Source of the DNA: Trichaptum fuscoviolaceum
Lineage: Eukaryota; Basidiomycota; Agaricomycetes; Hymenochaetales; Trichaptaceae
DNA: 64,000 nucleotides
Direction of reading: 5' to 3'
Assembly (NCBI GenBank): GCA_910574455.1
Contig: CAJSYZ010000002.1
Location: 2,939,671 to 3,003,670 of the forward strand
The position numbers and the translations under genes are program-made. The notes below the pieces were generated by a model. It saw only the letters and a list, made by a program, of their open reading frames with translations, made no database searches and was not told the DNA's origin. This document shows, piece by piece, positions 20,664-33,018 of the stretch; the first letter of the stretch is position 1, and each line of letters opens with the position of its first letter.

Positions 20664-23490
20664 ATGTCTGCGGCGACGCCTGCGCCGTCCAACGCACCTT
20701 CAGACCCGGCGTCTCCTGCCGTTCAGCTTGCAGTGACACGGGAGGCTCAATCTACACAGAATGATACGAAGAACTTGGACTCATTGGTCGTAAGCTACCT
20801 GCACCAAAGAGGGCACAAAGGTGCAGAACGCGCCCTCCGAGAAGCGTTGGGTCTACCGAGTCCACCACCAGAAGGTGGAGAAGACGATTGCGATTCTGCC
20901 GAACCACCACAGAAAACCGTGTCGGATGCTGAGCTTCGGAAACACCTCGTACCCTTCTGGCAGAAGAAAGATGGGTCGGGGGAGAATCTTCTCGCAGACT
21001 CGGACGTCGCGATGCAGAGTCTCATGACGGGCGGTGTAACAACCACGAGTGTAGCGTCTTTGCTGAAGGTCATCGGACCTGGGGGTGCAGACGAAATCCT
21101 TTCTTTAGATCCGACGGACAAACATGAGGGCTTCAGGGACTTGGAGAACTGGGTTGAAGGGTCATTAGACATGTATCGAGTATGTATTGAGTATCTATTA
21201 TTGCTTGCGTTACATGTATTTACCATCTACGTAGCCCGAATTCAGACCAATCTTGTATCCGATATTCTGTCACTTCTACCTTGATCTCATCAGACTTGGC
21301 TTTAGAGATGCCGGTATGCTAGTCCCTGCTACACCTGATAATGTATGTTCCTGACCAGCTGCAAAAGGTCTTAAGTTCTTCAAGACTTTCTCTCCGTCTT
21401 TGTCTTCTGCACATAGCAAAACACTCGCATCATTCTCAAGTCTCCTCCTTCCCTCCCACGTCCAACAGAATCAGCTAGCACAGCGTTTCCGGACTGAAAA
21501 ATATGTCCTTCGCATGTCTAAGTCAGGATTCAACCTTCTCGTTGGCTGGCTCACCGAGGGAATGGGTGGAGAGGGTACAGGAGCAGGTGAAGGTTTTCAA
21601 GGAGATAAGGGGAGGCGGGGTCGTGCAGCGGTTATGAGGGTTGTGAACAATCACCTTCGCTTCGACGGTGAGCCTGTTTACTGAGATTTTGGTCGATTGC
21701 TGTTCGTGCTAAGAAAGTTTTAAGTAACATCCTCTAACGCGACATCAGTACCTTCTTACGCTTGGGAGGAGCAGACAGGCCTTATTAACTCTCTCATCCC
21801 TCAATCCAATCAATCCAAAAACGCATCGCAGCCTACTGACGCAGCCTCCTTCAATACTGCTCAAGGAGGATTGAAACTTGGACCTGCACCTGTAAGTGAG
21901 GGTCTGCGTACTGAGGCAGAACGAGTCCTCCGTGAAAAGATAACGTCTGGTGAAGAACGGGATATCTTAATACAAGAGGTATCAGTACGCCCCACTACAT
22001 CTACCGAAGTTGTAGCACCTCAGGTCTCCGACTTGCCTCCCTATCCTCCGTTATTCAAAACTATTGATATCAAACGCGAAGTGGAAAAATTCCGTGATGC
22101 CAGAAAGCGGATAAAATTGGACCCGTCGGCTCTGGCAATGGAGAGGGATGTGATCGGCCCTCAAGCTGCTGCTGCTCGAGCAAGAGCACTACCCAGCATC
22201 TGTGCCTATACTCTTCATGATGTTGGAGATGGGTGAGCTCGTTTATATATTATTTTACAGTCAAATAGCTTTATATAACATCCACAGTGTACCCTGCTCT
22301 ACCTTCTCTCAGGATTCCTCCTTGATGGCTGCTGGCTTCACCGAAAGCTATATCCGGATATGGAATTTGAAAGGGGAGAAACTCAGAGGTTTGCGTAGTG
22401 ATTTTGATTCTGACACAGTGAGAGACAGTAGGTTGTTATTAACAACGTGGTTGCTCTACCTCTAATATTTCTGTCGATGGATTAGATAGCTCGCTAAGAC
22501 GAATACGAGAAAAGGAGGCAAAGACAACGCGCAAATTAATCGGACACAGTGGTCCAGTTTACTCTCTTTCCTTCGACCCTATCAGCGGTTCTGCCGCACC
22601 CCCTCAGCACCTTCTCTCTTCGTCTGCCGATTGCACCGTACGCTTATGGTCTATGGAGACTATGAGTAATCTCGTTGCATATCGTGGGCATCAGAACCCA
22701 GTGTGGGATGTTCAATGGAGTCCGATGGGAGTTTACTTCGCTACCGGAAGCAGAGATAAGACAGCGAGATTATGGTCGACCGACCGAATATCCGCTTTAC
22801 GTATCTACGCTGGACATCTCAGTGACGTGGACGTGAGTGCATCCCTTGTTTTCGCTTTCTCGTTATAAACTCACGGGACTAGTGCGTGAGGTTCCATCCT
22901 AATTCTGTCTATCTTGCCACTGGATCGAGCGATTGGACTTGTCGGTTATGGGATGTGCAAAAGGGAACGCCTGTCCGTGTTTTCATTGGTCATCAAGGTG
23001 CTGTGACATCCATAGCTATGAGCCCCGATGGTCGGTATCTTGCAAGTGCAGGGGAAGACCTTGCTATCAACCTATGGGATCTAGGTTCTGGCCGACGAAT
23101 AAAGAAAATGACAGGCCATACTGCGTCTATCTACTCTTTGGCTTTCAGCAACGAATCCTCGCTCCTTGTATCTGGAGGTGCAGACTGGACTGTTCGCTGT
23201 TGGGATGTGAAGGGCTCAGGTGGCCCTCTCACTCGACCTCATGAAAATGGCAGCACAGGCACAATGGTGAATGGAACAAATGCGAACAAGGACCAAGTCG
23301 AAGATAGCATCGAAACGTAAGTCATCTAGTAGCAGCGCTAGAAGAAACGGTGCTGATGACGATCTGTTTCCATAGCTCCGACTTGCTTGCATCATATCCA
23401 ACAAAACGAACGCCGATCATCAACGTTCAATTCACACCTCGCAATTTGTGCCTTGTTTCAGGACCTTTCTTGCCTACGGAGCAGCGATAG
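20664..23490 (+). CDS. TAF5: TFIID/SAGA subunit TAF5 (LisH, NTD2, WD40)
   Basis: Eight exons (introns 21180-21234, 21314-21358, 21668-21748, 22233-22287, 22428-22485, 22833-22882, 23317-23375), all in phase, 807 aa. Residues 38-63 form a LisH motif (LDSLVVSYLHQRGHKGAERA). The TAF5 NTD2 domain follows (ENWVEGSLDMYRPEFRPILY, LIRLGFRDAAKGLKFFKTF). From about residue 450 there are WD40 repeats with clear GH...WD spacing (LIGHSGPVYSLSFDP, YRGHQNPVWDVQWSP, FIGHQGAVTSIAMSP, MTGHTASIYSLAFS). The end DLLASYPTKRTPIINVQFTP is also typical. TAF5 scaffolds TFIID, and in yeast SAGA, at promoters. The second intron is only 45 nt. Confidence 0.95.
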
Positions 23491-24148
23491 GCCTACACTA
23501 AAGGACACTGTATTTGCATATTTATATTTCTTCTCTCTTGGTTTTGGTCTGTGTTTTAGCTTTGAGATGCTCTGAGATTTTTAACTACTGATGCATGTTG
23601 CACTTTTACTACATACGTTCACGAACTATGACTGCAATCTTTTTACCTTTTGCAATGAATTGTTTGACCAACTTCATTGAGATAAGTCTCTCCCACCGGT
23701 CATTGTCAAGGCTGTTTGGGACGTCAAGGCATTGGGTTTAGGCACGATGATAGCAGTCATGAATGAGCTTCGATCACTGATGTAGATGTAGACTCGGATT
23801 TATTTTTAATCATGCACGGTCAATCAATAAGAAACTATGAAATGGTCACCGTACTTTCTGTGCTTAAATGTGCTTCTGATCATGCATTTTGTGTACAAAC
23901 CGAGGCTGCATTCAACATTCCAGTCCGACTTGGTACACCCGGACGCGACGCGTCCATAAAACCACGGCCCCACCACACCCCGAAATTAGGTCACGTGCAA
24001 TTCATTGAGCAATAGCGGACGCACTGCGCCAGCCTGCTCTCTTACTCTTTCTTCAAACCCTCTCGCACCCAGTTGGCGCAGTCCTTACCTGCAAAACTAA
24101 TACCGACTCGCTAGCTCAGCTCGATCTTCTCTTAGATATTTGCGAATC
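23491..24148. promoter_or_regulatory. Intergenic region and promoter of the 206-aa gene
   Basis: The left part is the TAF5 3' end. Near 23941-23955 lies GGACGCGACGCGTCC, an inverted pair of GGACGCG arms that includes ACGCGT. TCACGTG, an E-box, occurs at 23991-23997, about 155 bp upstream of the start at 24149. Regulatory roles are inferred only. Confidence 0.35.
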
Positions 24149-25007
24149 ATGAGTGCCTCAGGGGACATGGACATCGAGCCCGAAGTCATCACGGAGGCCA
24201 TGGTTGACCCATCTGTATCAGCGAATGGTGTTGCTCCCGTGCCAGACGAATTGTATCAGTTGAACGGTATGCACATCCCCGCATTCGATGGTATGTCTTC
24301 CTACATATCTGCTCTTGACATTCCTGTGATGACTCGTGTGCGCAGCGGCCCAGCCACAAAGAGAGCCAATCCGTAAACTTTGCGTCAAAGTTCACATCCG
24401 ACGACCAGGGAAAGACAGCTGGAACTACCTCGGCCGTGCATGGGTCAGCCAAGAGCTTGTTGGCCACAACTCCCGTGTCGGTAAGTGGTTTTGGTTCACG
24501 TTCGTAGAGACTCTTCATCATGATATGCCATCCGCCTTGCAGTTGTGCGCTCCATGGCGTCTGAAAAGATTATGGCGACTTTCTCGGAGGTGAGTCGTGT
24601 TTTGACATATCGAAGATATTCATGCGGCTCACTTTACTACCTCTACTTACAGGAATCTAACTTACAAGTTGAGAAGCGCGGCAATTTCGTCGTGATCTCC
24701 TGTGTTGAAGGCAACAATGTAGTCTCTTGGTCACTTAACGTACGTACGCTCTTACGCGCTCGCCAGGCTCACTGTACTTATCAAGAATGTTCCACAGACT
24801 GCGAATAATTCAGAAACGCTTAAGCTGTTAGCAAGCGTCGAGTTGGCGTGCTATAATTGTCGACAGGCAATGGCTGATCCAAAGACCCACACGAAAGGGC
24901 GCAGGCGCATAGAACGCATTATCAAAGATGACCGTCGCCGCCGACATCGCAGGAGGCGCGAAGAAGATTCTATGGTAGAAGCGTTTGGCAGAACACAACT
25001 GGAATGA
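24149..25007 (+). CDS. Conserved-looking 206-aa protein, function unknown
   Basis: Five exons in phase: 24149-24290, 24346-24480, 24543-24589, 24653-24739 and 24798-25007. The N-terminus is acidic and loose (MSASGDMDIEPEVITEAM). The middle (RKLCVKVHIRRPGKDSWNYL, GRAWVSQELVGHNSRVVVRS, NFVVISCVEGNNVVSWSLN) alternates short strands, and SETLKLLASVELACYN would be a closing helix. That order is what a PH/EVH1-like fold would show, but this is only a fold guess. The C-terminus is strongly basic (KGRRRIERIIKDDRRRRHRR), suggesting nucleic-acid or nuclear-import function. I recognise no named family. Splice sites are all canonical, so the gene is probably real. Confidence 0.7.
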
Positions 25008-25659
25008 TTGGCCCCGAACTTTTATCCCTGCTGCTACATCTTCTACCGTATGTATCGTGCCGCCCAGTGCTTAGAGGCGCACCTGTTTGTAAGCTATCAT
25101 GATGTCGAAGCCCAAATGCTCCTCTGGTTGGAACGAACGAAGTTGTCCGATTAACCCTGTACTGTGCTCCTTCACCACAACTCCGATATCAACATTGGCG
25201 TACTCGTGATTCTATTTCCATAATTTTCTGCCCCTGTTGCTGTCAATATGCGTGCATATAGTTGTCTATGTTTTAGTCCCGCCTCACCTGTATTAATATT
25301 TCCTGAAATTTAATTATTTTCGTCCTGAAGACTGCTAGGAGCTAGACAAGGACTGAGCATACAAGTTTGTATGCTATTTCGGGTTCGATTAATGATGGCA
25401 AGATGCATGAATGAATTAATCACAGCATGGCACTACCATGGCCCCACTAGACTGAACGACAAAACGATACTATGCTCTAGATTTGAACCAGTCGCCACAA
25501 TATAATGGCGAATGGTTTGCGAATCTGACTATACTCTGGCTATGCAATAAAAGCAGCACGATACTCAGCGTGTATGTAGCCTAAAAGAAAACGAAGTTAC
25601 AATAATACAATAATGAGAAATATAAAATGCGAGTCGTGAAAGTTCTAGCTTGAAAGCGT
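25008..25659. other. Convergent intergenic region
   Basis: It lies between the 3' ends of two convergent genes. AT-rich 3' UTR-type sequence. I see no gene or RNA structure. Confidence 0.5.
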
Positions 25660-27444
25660 TCACGGGTGTTCAGAGGGGGGTTTGCGTTCTTTCTCCACTG
25701 TTGGCACATCTGAAGGGGGTCTGCGATCCGTGTACTGCGGTGGGAGCTCGATGACAGGCTCGTTGTCATCGACAGTACTCAAATCGTCTGCATCAGTGTG
25801 GAGTATCAGACGCGGGACGCTGTGTGTGTTTCCAGCCATAGACGCTTTCCCAGAGGCAACGGAAAATGGGACTGAAGGTCGACGAATATGCCTAGCGTTT
25901 TGCTGGCCGTAGGGATTTGTTGATAGATTTGACCCAGGACTCAAGGGAGGTTCGCCGTCAGAACGAGAGAGTGAACGAGAACGCGGGTTGGAAGCTTCTG
26001 TGTATAAGCCCGACCACTGTGAATAGCGGAGATCAGACCGAGGTCCCATTTGATCTGAATGACCATCCCGTGCAGACGCTTCTGAAGGCAGCACATAAGG
26101 ATTTGGCTCGTACTCGTCCCGTGGGGGAAGTGTCGATGATGAGGGATAGTATGGGGAGGAGACGAGTCGTGGGCGAGCCTGGGATGGGAGCAGGTCGACA
26201 GGAGGTTGCGTTCTGCGACGACCAGTTGGCATAAGCGAGCTACGCATGCGAGAAACACGCGATGGACCCCCGTTATTGATGAACACAGGCGTCGGGTAAA
26301 CCGTATGGGGTAGTTCTCCTTTACCCCTAGATCGTCTTCTTCGAAGGCCGCAGACTAGCAACAGCACAATGATGCCTACCAGTGTAAGACCGCCAACGAC
26401 TGAGCCAGCAATCTCGCCAGGCTTCACTCCTGACGTTGCTGCTTGCAAGGCTGCAGTAGCGGAGGGCGTGCTAGTCTGCGTCGAAGCTTGTGCTGTCGAG
26501 TGAGGTGTCGTGCCATTGATACACGATCTATCATCACTCTCACTGACTGTTAATAAACTCGTACTCCCGCCTTGTCTGCCCTCGGAGTCGGTCATTATAA
26601 ATACGGTACGGGTTCCATTTGTAAGCGGTGCCTGTTCTACGACGACAGCGGACTGGTTCACTCCTGACTTTGAATGGAAGAAAAAAGGTTGGCCGAGAGG
26701 GATGAGACCCTGAAAAAGAGGATCAGTATTACTATCTTGTCCGGCGAAATTAAAGTACGTACCAGAATTGTGATAGGCTGAACTGCACCGCTGAAATTAG
26801 TGAATGAAAACAACCTAGCGAAGGGGAATGTTTGTATTCATGACTTCGAATTAATTTCGAAATTCACTTACCGACACTGTGCCAAAGCATCATTCGCTTG
26901 AAACATGAAATCCGGCTTTTGCGGTGCCGTGTTGCAATTCGTCCCACTCACAGACGAGCCGACTACGAGAGCATCAGAGGTGCCGCCGGACCCGAAGCCG
27001 TCTGCATCCGACATTGTGAGCAAGAATGTCTTCGACTGAGCCACGGACAGCAGGGTCGAAAAGGAGCCATTTCCTGTGCTCGAATCAAAAGCTGAGTCCG
27101 GGATTGAGATGTTCTGAGGGGGTGTGAAAGGCTGGGGAATATAAGGAAGATAAGTAGGCAGTTGAAAGCGCAAGGACCAATGACATGACAGACCTGAGTG
27201 ATAAGTAGCGAAAACGGCCCACGACCACCTATCGTTCGTGAGGAATGAGCTCAGATGAAACATACGCGGATTGAATTGATGGCCTACCTGACCACGAAAT
27301 GTTCAGATTATCGCATTGTGTGGGAGCACTGTATGAGAAACTAAAGGCATTGACGAAACGGCAGTGATCGGGGAAAGCCGGGAAGAGGGACAAGAGTACC
27401 AGACCCTTGAACACGACACCAGCGAAGACAGCGGTGAGGCCCAT
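25660..27444 (-). CDS. Secreted/one-TM Ser/Thr-rich protein of a common basidiomycete family
   Basis: Four exons on the minus strand: 27444-27288, 27193-26872, 26790-26763 (28 nt) and 26709-25660, in phase, 518 aa. A hydrophobic N-terminus (VFAGVVFKGLVLLSLFPAF) looks like a signal peptide. The ectodomain has CDNLNISWSG, PPQNISIPDSAF, KTFLLTMSDADGFGSGGTSD, a short Cys pattern and TRTVFIMTDSEGRQGGSTSL, followed by a Ser/Thr-rich stalk. A single membrane segment (IAGSVVGGLTLVGIIVLLLV) is followed by RRRRSRGK and a Pro/Ser-rich tail of about 200 aa. I know this arrangement from many basidiomycete genomes without a defined function. A wall-facing sensor or adhesin-like role is a guess. Confidence 0.82.
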
Positions 27445-28174
27445 CGTTTAAGAAGTGAGCTGGGCGTCGAGAACGACGAGGAGAGTAGAGGTCAGAGGCC
27501 TATGCGCGTGGTCAACATCGAGGTCGAGAGAGAACAAGGACGTAGACAAGATCTCGAGAGCCACTGCAGCTCAGGTGTTATTGGAATTAGGATTGGGCTT
27601 ACTCCACACGCCAGGCGCGGCCACACCACTGCAAGCTTGCACTACTGTAGCCTGCCTGTCCTCGTGCAATTACAGTTTTTGCCCACCGTCATACTTAAAT
27701 TTGCTCTCAGTCGCTACACCCGGCACCGCCTTGGGCCCCTGGTGATGTTCGTCGTCGTTGGTGATCCACGACCGTGTCCGTCGCCTAGAGCAGCGTGAGC
27801 GTCGAATGATGGCTAAGGCCTGTGACAGGCTGTTCGTATTCGCAGCCAGAGAGAGGCAGCAATTCTCAAGCAACGGCCGTGAGTGGGTGCTTGTGGGAAC
27901 AGCTCGATACCGACTACTGCATAAAGTTAACAAATCTGTAATGTCGTTGTAATGCTCATTACAGATCAATACAAAATCAATCCTAATGGCCCATTACACT
28001 TAACGTCTTCCCACGGTTCCCGTTCGGATGGCTGCCGAGGGCCGATGACGAATCCCGTCGCTATATCAGTTCCTCGACTCGCTCATCCATCGCTCTCACA
28101 TCTCTCTTTCCTTGGCTTTGCCTCAATCCACTTCCTGAACCAAAAGTCTCCCTCCCTCCTCATCTATATCCACC
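27445..28174. promoter_or_regulatory. Divergent promoter region (membrane protein gene / gnd1)
   Basis: The two flanking genes are transcribed away from this 730-bp stretch, so it should hold both promoters. The right end near 28085-28170 is CT-rich (CTCTCACATCTCTCTTTCC), as is usual before highly expressed fungal genes. No gene is supported inside. Confidence 0.55.
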
Positions 28175-30223
28175 ATGTCTGAAGCAGTGTAAGGAGCCTC
28201 TTACTCCCTGTCGTGCTCACATACTCATCTCTATATGCACTTTCTCCTTTCAGTGGTGATATCGGCCTCATCGGTTTGGCCGTCATGGTAAGGCAATTTG
28301 ACGTCCGGAACGACCATTACGTCTGACACGCGCATATATAGGGCCAAAACCTCATTTTGAACATGAATGACAAGGGCTTCACCGTCGTCGCGTACAACCG
28401 CACGACGAGCAAGGTCCAGCACTTCTTGGACAATGAGGCAAAGGGTATGCGGTACTCTTTCCTCACGGCTCATTACAAAGCCTCATCTAATCACCCATCC
28501 ATCAGGGACAAAGATTGTCGGCGCGTTCTCCATCCAGGAGCTCGTTGCCAAGCTCAAGAGGCCCAGGAAGATCATCCTCCTCGTCAAGGCCGGTCAAGCT
28601 GTTGACGACTTCATCGCCCAGCTTGAACCCCATCTTGAGAAGGGCGATATCATCATTGACGGTGGTAACTCTCACTTCCCGGACTCTATCCGCCGCACGA
28701 AGGAGCTTGAGGCCAAGGGTCTCCTCTTTGTTGGCTCCGGTGTTTCCGGTGGTGAAGAGGGTGCCCGTTATGGTCCGTCGCTCATGCCGGGTGGCTCACC
28801 CGCGGCGTGGCCAGCAATCAAGGAGATCTTCCAGAAGACGGCTGCTCAGGTCCAAGGCGAACCCTGCTGTGACTGGGTGGGTGAGACTGGCGCCGGACAC
28901 TATGTAAAGATGGTCCACAATGGTGAATCCCACGCTCAGACCTCACTAAGGCGCCCGGACTGACTTCGGTCGAATAAAATAGGTATCGAGTATGGTGACA
29001 TGCAGCTCATCGCTGAGGCATACGATATTCTTAAGCGCGGCCTGGGCCTCCACGAGAAGGAGATCGCTGATATCTTCGAGACGTGGAACAAGGGCGTTCT
29101 GGATTCCTTCCTCATCGAAATTACCTACAACATCCTCAAGTTCAACGACGACGACGGCGAGCCTCTTGTTACTAAGATCCTTGACCAGGCCGGCCAGAAA
29201 GGAACTGGTAAATGGACTGCAATCAATGCGCTCGATGCTGGCACTCCGGGTAAGTTGTTTAGCCTCCGTCGAGATGATTTGATTTTTTCAACTTGGATAT
29301 ATGCATTCAGTCACGCTCATCGGCGAAGCCGTCTTTGCTCGTTGCCTGTCCGCACTCAAGGCTGAGCGTGTACGTGCAGCTAAGGTTATCTCCGGCCCGC
29401 AGAGGGAACCTTTCCGTGGCGACAAGCAACAGTTCATCGATGACCTCGAGCAGGCTCTGTATGCATCTAAGATTATCTCCTACACCCAGGGCTTCATGCT
29501 CATGAGGGAGACCGCGAAGGAGGTTCGTTTCTCCTTTTTTTCTTTACTCGGCACTTTTGACCGACCGCTATAATGCCTATACTCCAGCTTAGCTGGAACT
29601 TAAACTACGCCGGCATTGCACGCATGTGGCGAGGAGGTTGCATCATCAAGGTAACGCATATACCGATAATGTGGGAATTTTCTGACTTTAACTATTTCTA
29701 TAATAGTCTGTCTTCCTCGGTGATATCACGAAGGCATATGAAAAGACTGCGAACCTTGAATCGCTCCTGTTCGATGACTTCTTCAACAAGGGTAAGTGAA
29801 TTATTATAAGTGATACATGTGTAGTTAAATCGCTTTGTAGCTGTTCACAAGGCGCAGCCGGGCTGGAGGCGTGTTGTCGCACAGGCAGTCCTTTGGGGTA
29901 TTCCTACTCCAGCGTTCAGCACAGCTCTGGCATTCTTCGACGGGTACAGGAGTGAGATCGTCCCTGCCAACATTCTCCAGGCACAGGTATGTGTAGCTCA
30001 GCTCCACGTCTTCTGTTATCGCTCACACTCTCCTTAGCGTGATTACTTCGGTGCCCACACTTTCCGTGTCCTTCCAGGGAAGGAGAACGCGAAGCTCAAG
30101 GCTGGCGAGGATATCCGTACGTACTCTTGCTCAGTCATGAACAGCTTATCCTGATTTCCTATGTTAGACATCAACTGGACTGGTCGCGGTGGCAATGTGT
30201 CTTCCTCGACATACAACGCCTAG
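28175..30223 (+). CDS. gnd1: 6-phosphogluconate dehydrogenase (decarboxylating)
   Basis: Eleven exons, starting with one of 14 nt (28175-28188); the others are 28254-28287, 28342-28444, 28506-28922, 28983-29249, 29311-29522, 29588-29650, 29707-29791, 29841-29986, 30038-30116 and 30168-30223. Phase is kept; 491 aa, normal for the family. It oxidises 6-phosphogluconate to ribulose-5-phosphate and CO2 with NADP in the pentose phosphate pathway. [15 protein letters not shown] is the dinucleotide-binding loop, YNRTTSKV fits NADP preference, IIDGGNS and [22 protein letters not shown] are substrate-site signatures, [17 protein letters not shown] carries the catalytic Lys, and it ends HINWTGRGG. Cytosolic by absence of a target signal. 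It could supply NADPH for the nearby Nox, though this closeness may be chance. Confidence 0.97.
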
Positions 30224-30468
30224 TTTTGTTTTCTAATGGGAAGTGGATGTAGAAAGCGGCTTTATAGAGATGTATTATGCGCAACATTCCGTGTACGTCG
30301 AGCCGGAGTAAGAAGTAGTGTAATTGTCGAAAAACAATAAAGCAAAGGAATTATCGTGTAATTTCAATTTATTTTCATCGTTTGAAGCCGAGTAGTCCGA
30401 AAAATGTTATTACTTGATTTGGTGCGATGCCTTCTTTTTAAGGAACTGCTCCTTTCAACCAAACTATC
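30224..30468. other. Short intergenic region
   Basis: gnd1 3' region, with AATAAAG near 30337 as a possible polyadenylation signal, then the upstream region of the next gene. Confidence 0.45.
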
Positions 30469-33007
30469 ATGTGCGGCATTCTACTGGGCTTGCAACCGTC
30501 CGCACACATAAATGAAAGCTTTGAACGGGTTTGGGAGAGGCTAAAAGCTTCAAACTCAGCTCGCGGTGAAGAAATCTTGAATTCCTTATTTATATCTACT
30601 ACTAAATTCTCTGTTGTAGGACCTGATGCCCAAGAATGCCATACATCATGTGTTGCAGGAAGCTCTGGACACGACATTGATCTTCGTTGCTTTGCTAGCG
30701 AGCTCAGGTTGAGAGGCAACAGCCCAGTAGTACAGCCACATGTAGAAGAAGGCGATGTATTTTGCTGGAACGGTGAAGTCAGTTCTCAGTCTACAGAAAA
30801 TTGTTTAGGTCGATAAATTTTGATTTACTTTGGTTCAGGTGTTCGAAGGTTTGGATGTTAGTGTCTTGACATGCGCATCTTTGAACAAATCTAATCGTCA
30901 TGATAGGTCAGCCCGTCTGAAAACGATGGCGTGAAGTTGTTTCGCAAGATACGAGATTGTGCCGGTGATAATTTCGAAAATGGGCTTCTTGAAGTCCTGC
31001 GAAACATTGAAGGACCGTGAGTTCCTGTCCTTGTCTCAATAGTCCAAATGCTAAATCTTATCAATGTAGGTATGCGTTCACTTATTATCGCGTAGGCAAT
31101 CAACTTTATTCCAAGTAAACGTAACCTGATCATACGACGAAGAGTACTTCTAAACGATTATTCTTCGGGAGAGATCCTCTAGGCCGTCGCTCTTTACTAT
31201 TTCAAAGACCGCTACCGGAGAATCCTATCTTATTGCTTGCTTCTGTCTCATATGGCTATGACTCCGCATTGAATCTGGAGGAGCTTCCGACTGAATCCAT
31301 CTACTACTTTGATCTTGCAGCCATAACACCCGTTACTGTGAGATTTAATTTCTGATTATCATTGATCGACCTTCTGTCTCATCTGTATCCAGGATGGTTA
31401 CAGCATCCCACTAATAGGACAACTTCCGAGAGCTTCCACCGAAGATTCATCGTCCGATTTCGTGCGTTACTTGGATTCATTGTTTCTGTAAGAGAAAATA
31501 GATTTGACCGATCGTAGGCAGGCAACACCCAGATCCGTGAATAAGACATTGCCACCAGATCAGCCACCTCTAACGCGCGATCTGAGTGCAATCCCACCAG
31601 AGCTTACACAACCTGTTCAAGATTTCATCGCGTACTTAAACTGGAGCGTCCAGTTACGCGTACGAGACATACCATATCATGGGTAACTATCTTTGTGCAG
31701 AACATGTGGGCCATTCTCACCTCTAATTAGGGAGAAAGGACAGGCACGCGTCGCTATACTCTTTTCTGGAGGCATTGACTCTACCGTGATCGCATACCTA
31801 GCTCATCTGTGAGTCAGCATCATCTAATTGCTGCTATCTGGGATTATGTTTAATGACTCTCCTGGAATTATTAGCCATTTACCTGAAGACGAACCTATAG
31901 ATCTACTAAACGTCGCCTTTGAAAACCCGCGGAAAAATCAAACGATTATTGATGAAAAGTCAATGCGAAATGGTGCGAAGAAGAAGAAGCAAATACGTAC
32001 ACCCAAATCAGACAACACGGAGAAAAGCCCCATTTCGTTCCGCGTTCCAGATCGAGTTACTGGATTAGAAGAGCTAGAGGAATTCAACCGTTTGTGCCCG
32101 AATAGACGCTGGAACTTCGTAAGCGAGCATTATTTGGAAGTTGCTGTTACTCATGATGTTTCTGAAAGGTTGAGATAGATGTTCCGTTCGATGTATGCCA
32201 TCTGATTCTGGGACTGATGGACTCTGATGCTAGCGGATAGGAATCAACCACTGCACGACCTATTGTAGAATCGCTGATGTCCCCGAGCCGGACAGTAATG
32301 GACATGGTATGTGTCCTTGAGCTAAACACATTGGTTTGCAGGCGGCGAATAGCGAAATTTACGCCAAAGCATAGAGTTTAGGCCTTGCACTATACTTTGC
32401 ATCGAAGGGCGAAGGCTATGTCCGGACTTCTCCCAGTGGAGATAGGTATCCATATATGAGTCCAGCTCGCGTTTTGGTGAGCAGTAATAAGGAGAATTGA
32501 GGGTGTAAATCTGATATAAATCCGTCAGCTGAACGGTTTGGGTTCCGACGAGCTGCTTGGCGGTTACGGAAGACACAGAACAGCATTTGTTACTGGTGGA
32601 TGGCCGGCTGTTATCGATGAGGTAAATCATGAATATAGCATCCATATACGTTAGAAACTTACGCTATAATTGCTTAGCTTCAGCTTGAGATTGATCGAAT
32701 ACCTATTAGAAATCTCGGCCGAGATGACCGTGTCATCTCCTCTCATGGGAAGGAAGTTCGGCACCCATTTCTTTCCCTGTCGGTCGTAAATTTCCTGGCA
32801 GGTCTCCCGGTGCAAACAAAAATGGACCCACGACTTCCTCTAGGAACAGGCGACAAGATGCTTCTCCGAATAGCTTCAAGAAAATTGGGCCTGGATATCG
32901 CAAGCAGTCGCAAAAAGCGGGCAATGCAGTTTGGAAGTCATTCAGCTAGAATGGAAGCAGGGGAGAGCGAGAAAAGAGGAGACATCATCCTTAAAATGCT
33001 CGAATGA
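30469..33007 (+). CDS. ASNSD1-like protein (glutaminase-like plus asparagine synthetase domain)
   Basis: Fifteen exons, all in phase, 588 aa. Small ones are 30839-30856 (18 nt), 31070-31091 (22 nt) and 32169-32192 (24 nt). The N-terminus MCGILLG keeps the Cys2 of class II glutamine amidotransferases, followed by LRLRGN, FCWNGEVFEG and FFGRDPLGRRSLL. The C-terminal half has the ATP-pyrophosphatase loop AILFSGGIDSTVIAYLAH, then ESLMSPSRTVMDMS, LGSDELLGGYGRHR and RHPFLSLSVV. This matches the ASNSD1 branch of asparagine synthetase-like proteins rather than true ASN1; its exact reaction is not established. A seeming in-frame stop at 32238 falls inside the intron 32193-32240. The gene ends only 11 bp from a convergent candidate gene. 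Confidence 0.88.
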
Positions 33008-33018
33008 TATGTCAGCTT

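Noticed and set aside
27364..27798. Open frames in the divergent promoter before gnd1
   Set aside because: Poor codon context and no domain; partly antisense to the signal-peptide exon of the membrane protein.
32236..32240. In-frame stop in the ASNSD1-like gene
   Set aside because: It lies in a 48-nt GTATGC...GATAG intron (32193-32240). Splicing joins VPFD to ESTTARP and continues to the conserved MSPSRTVMDMS.
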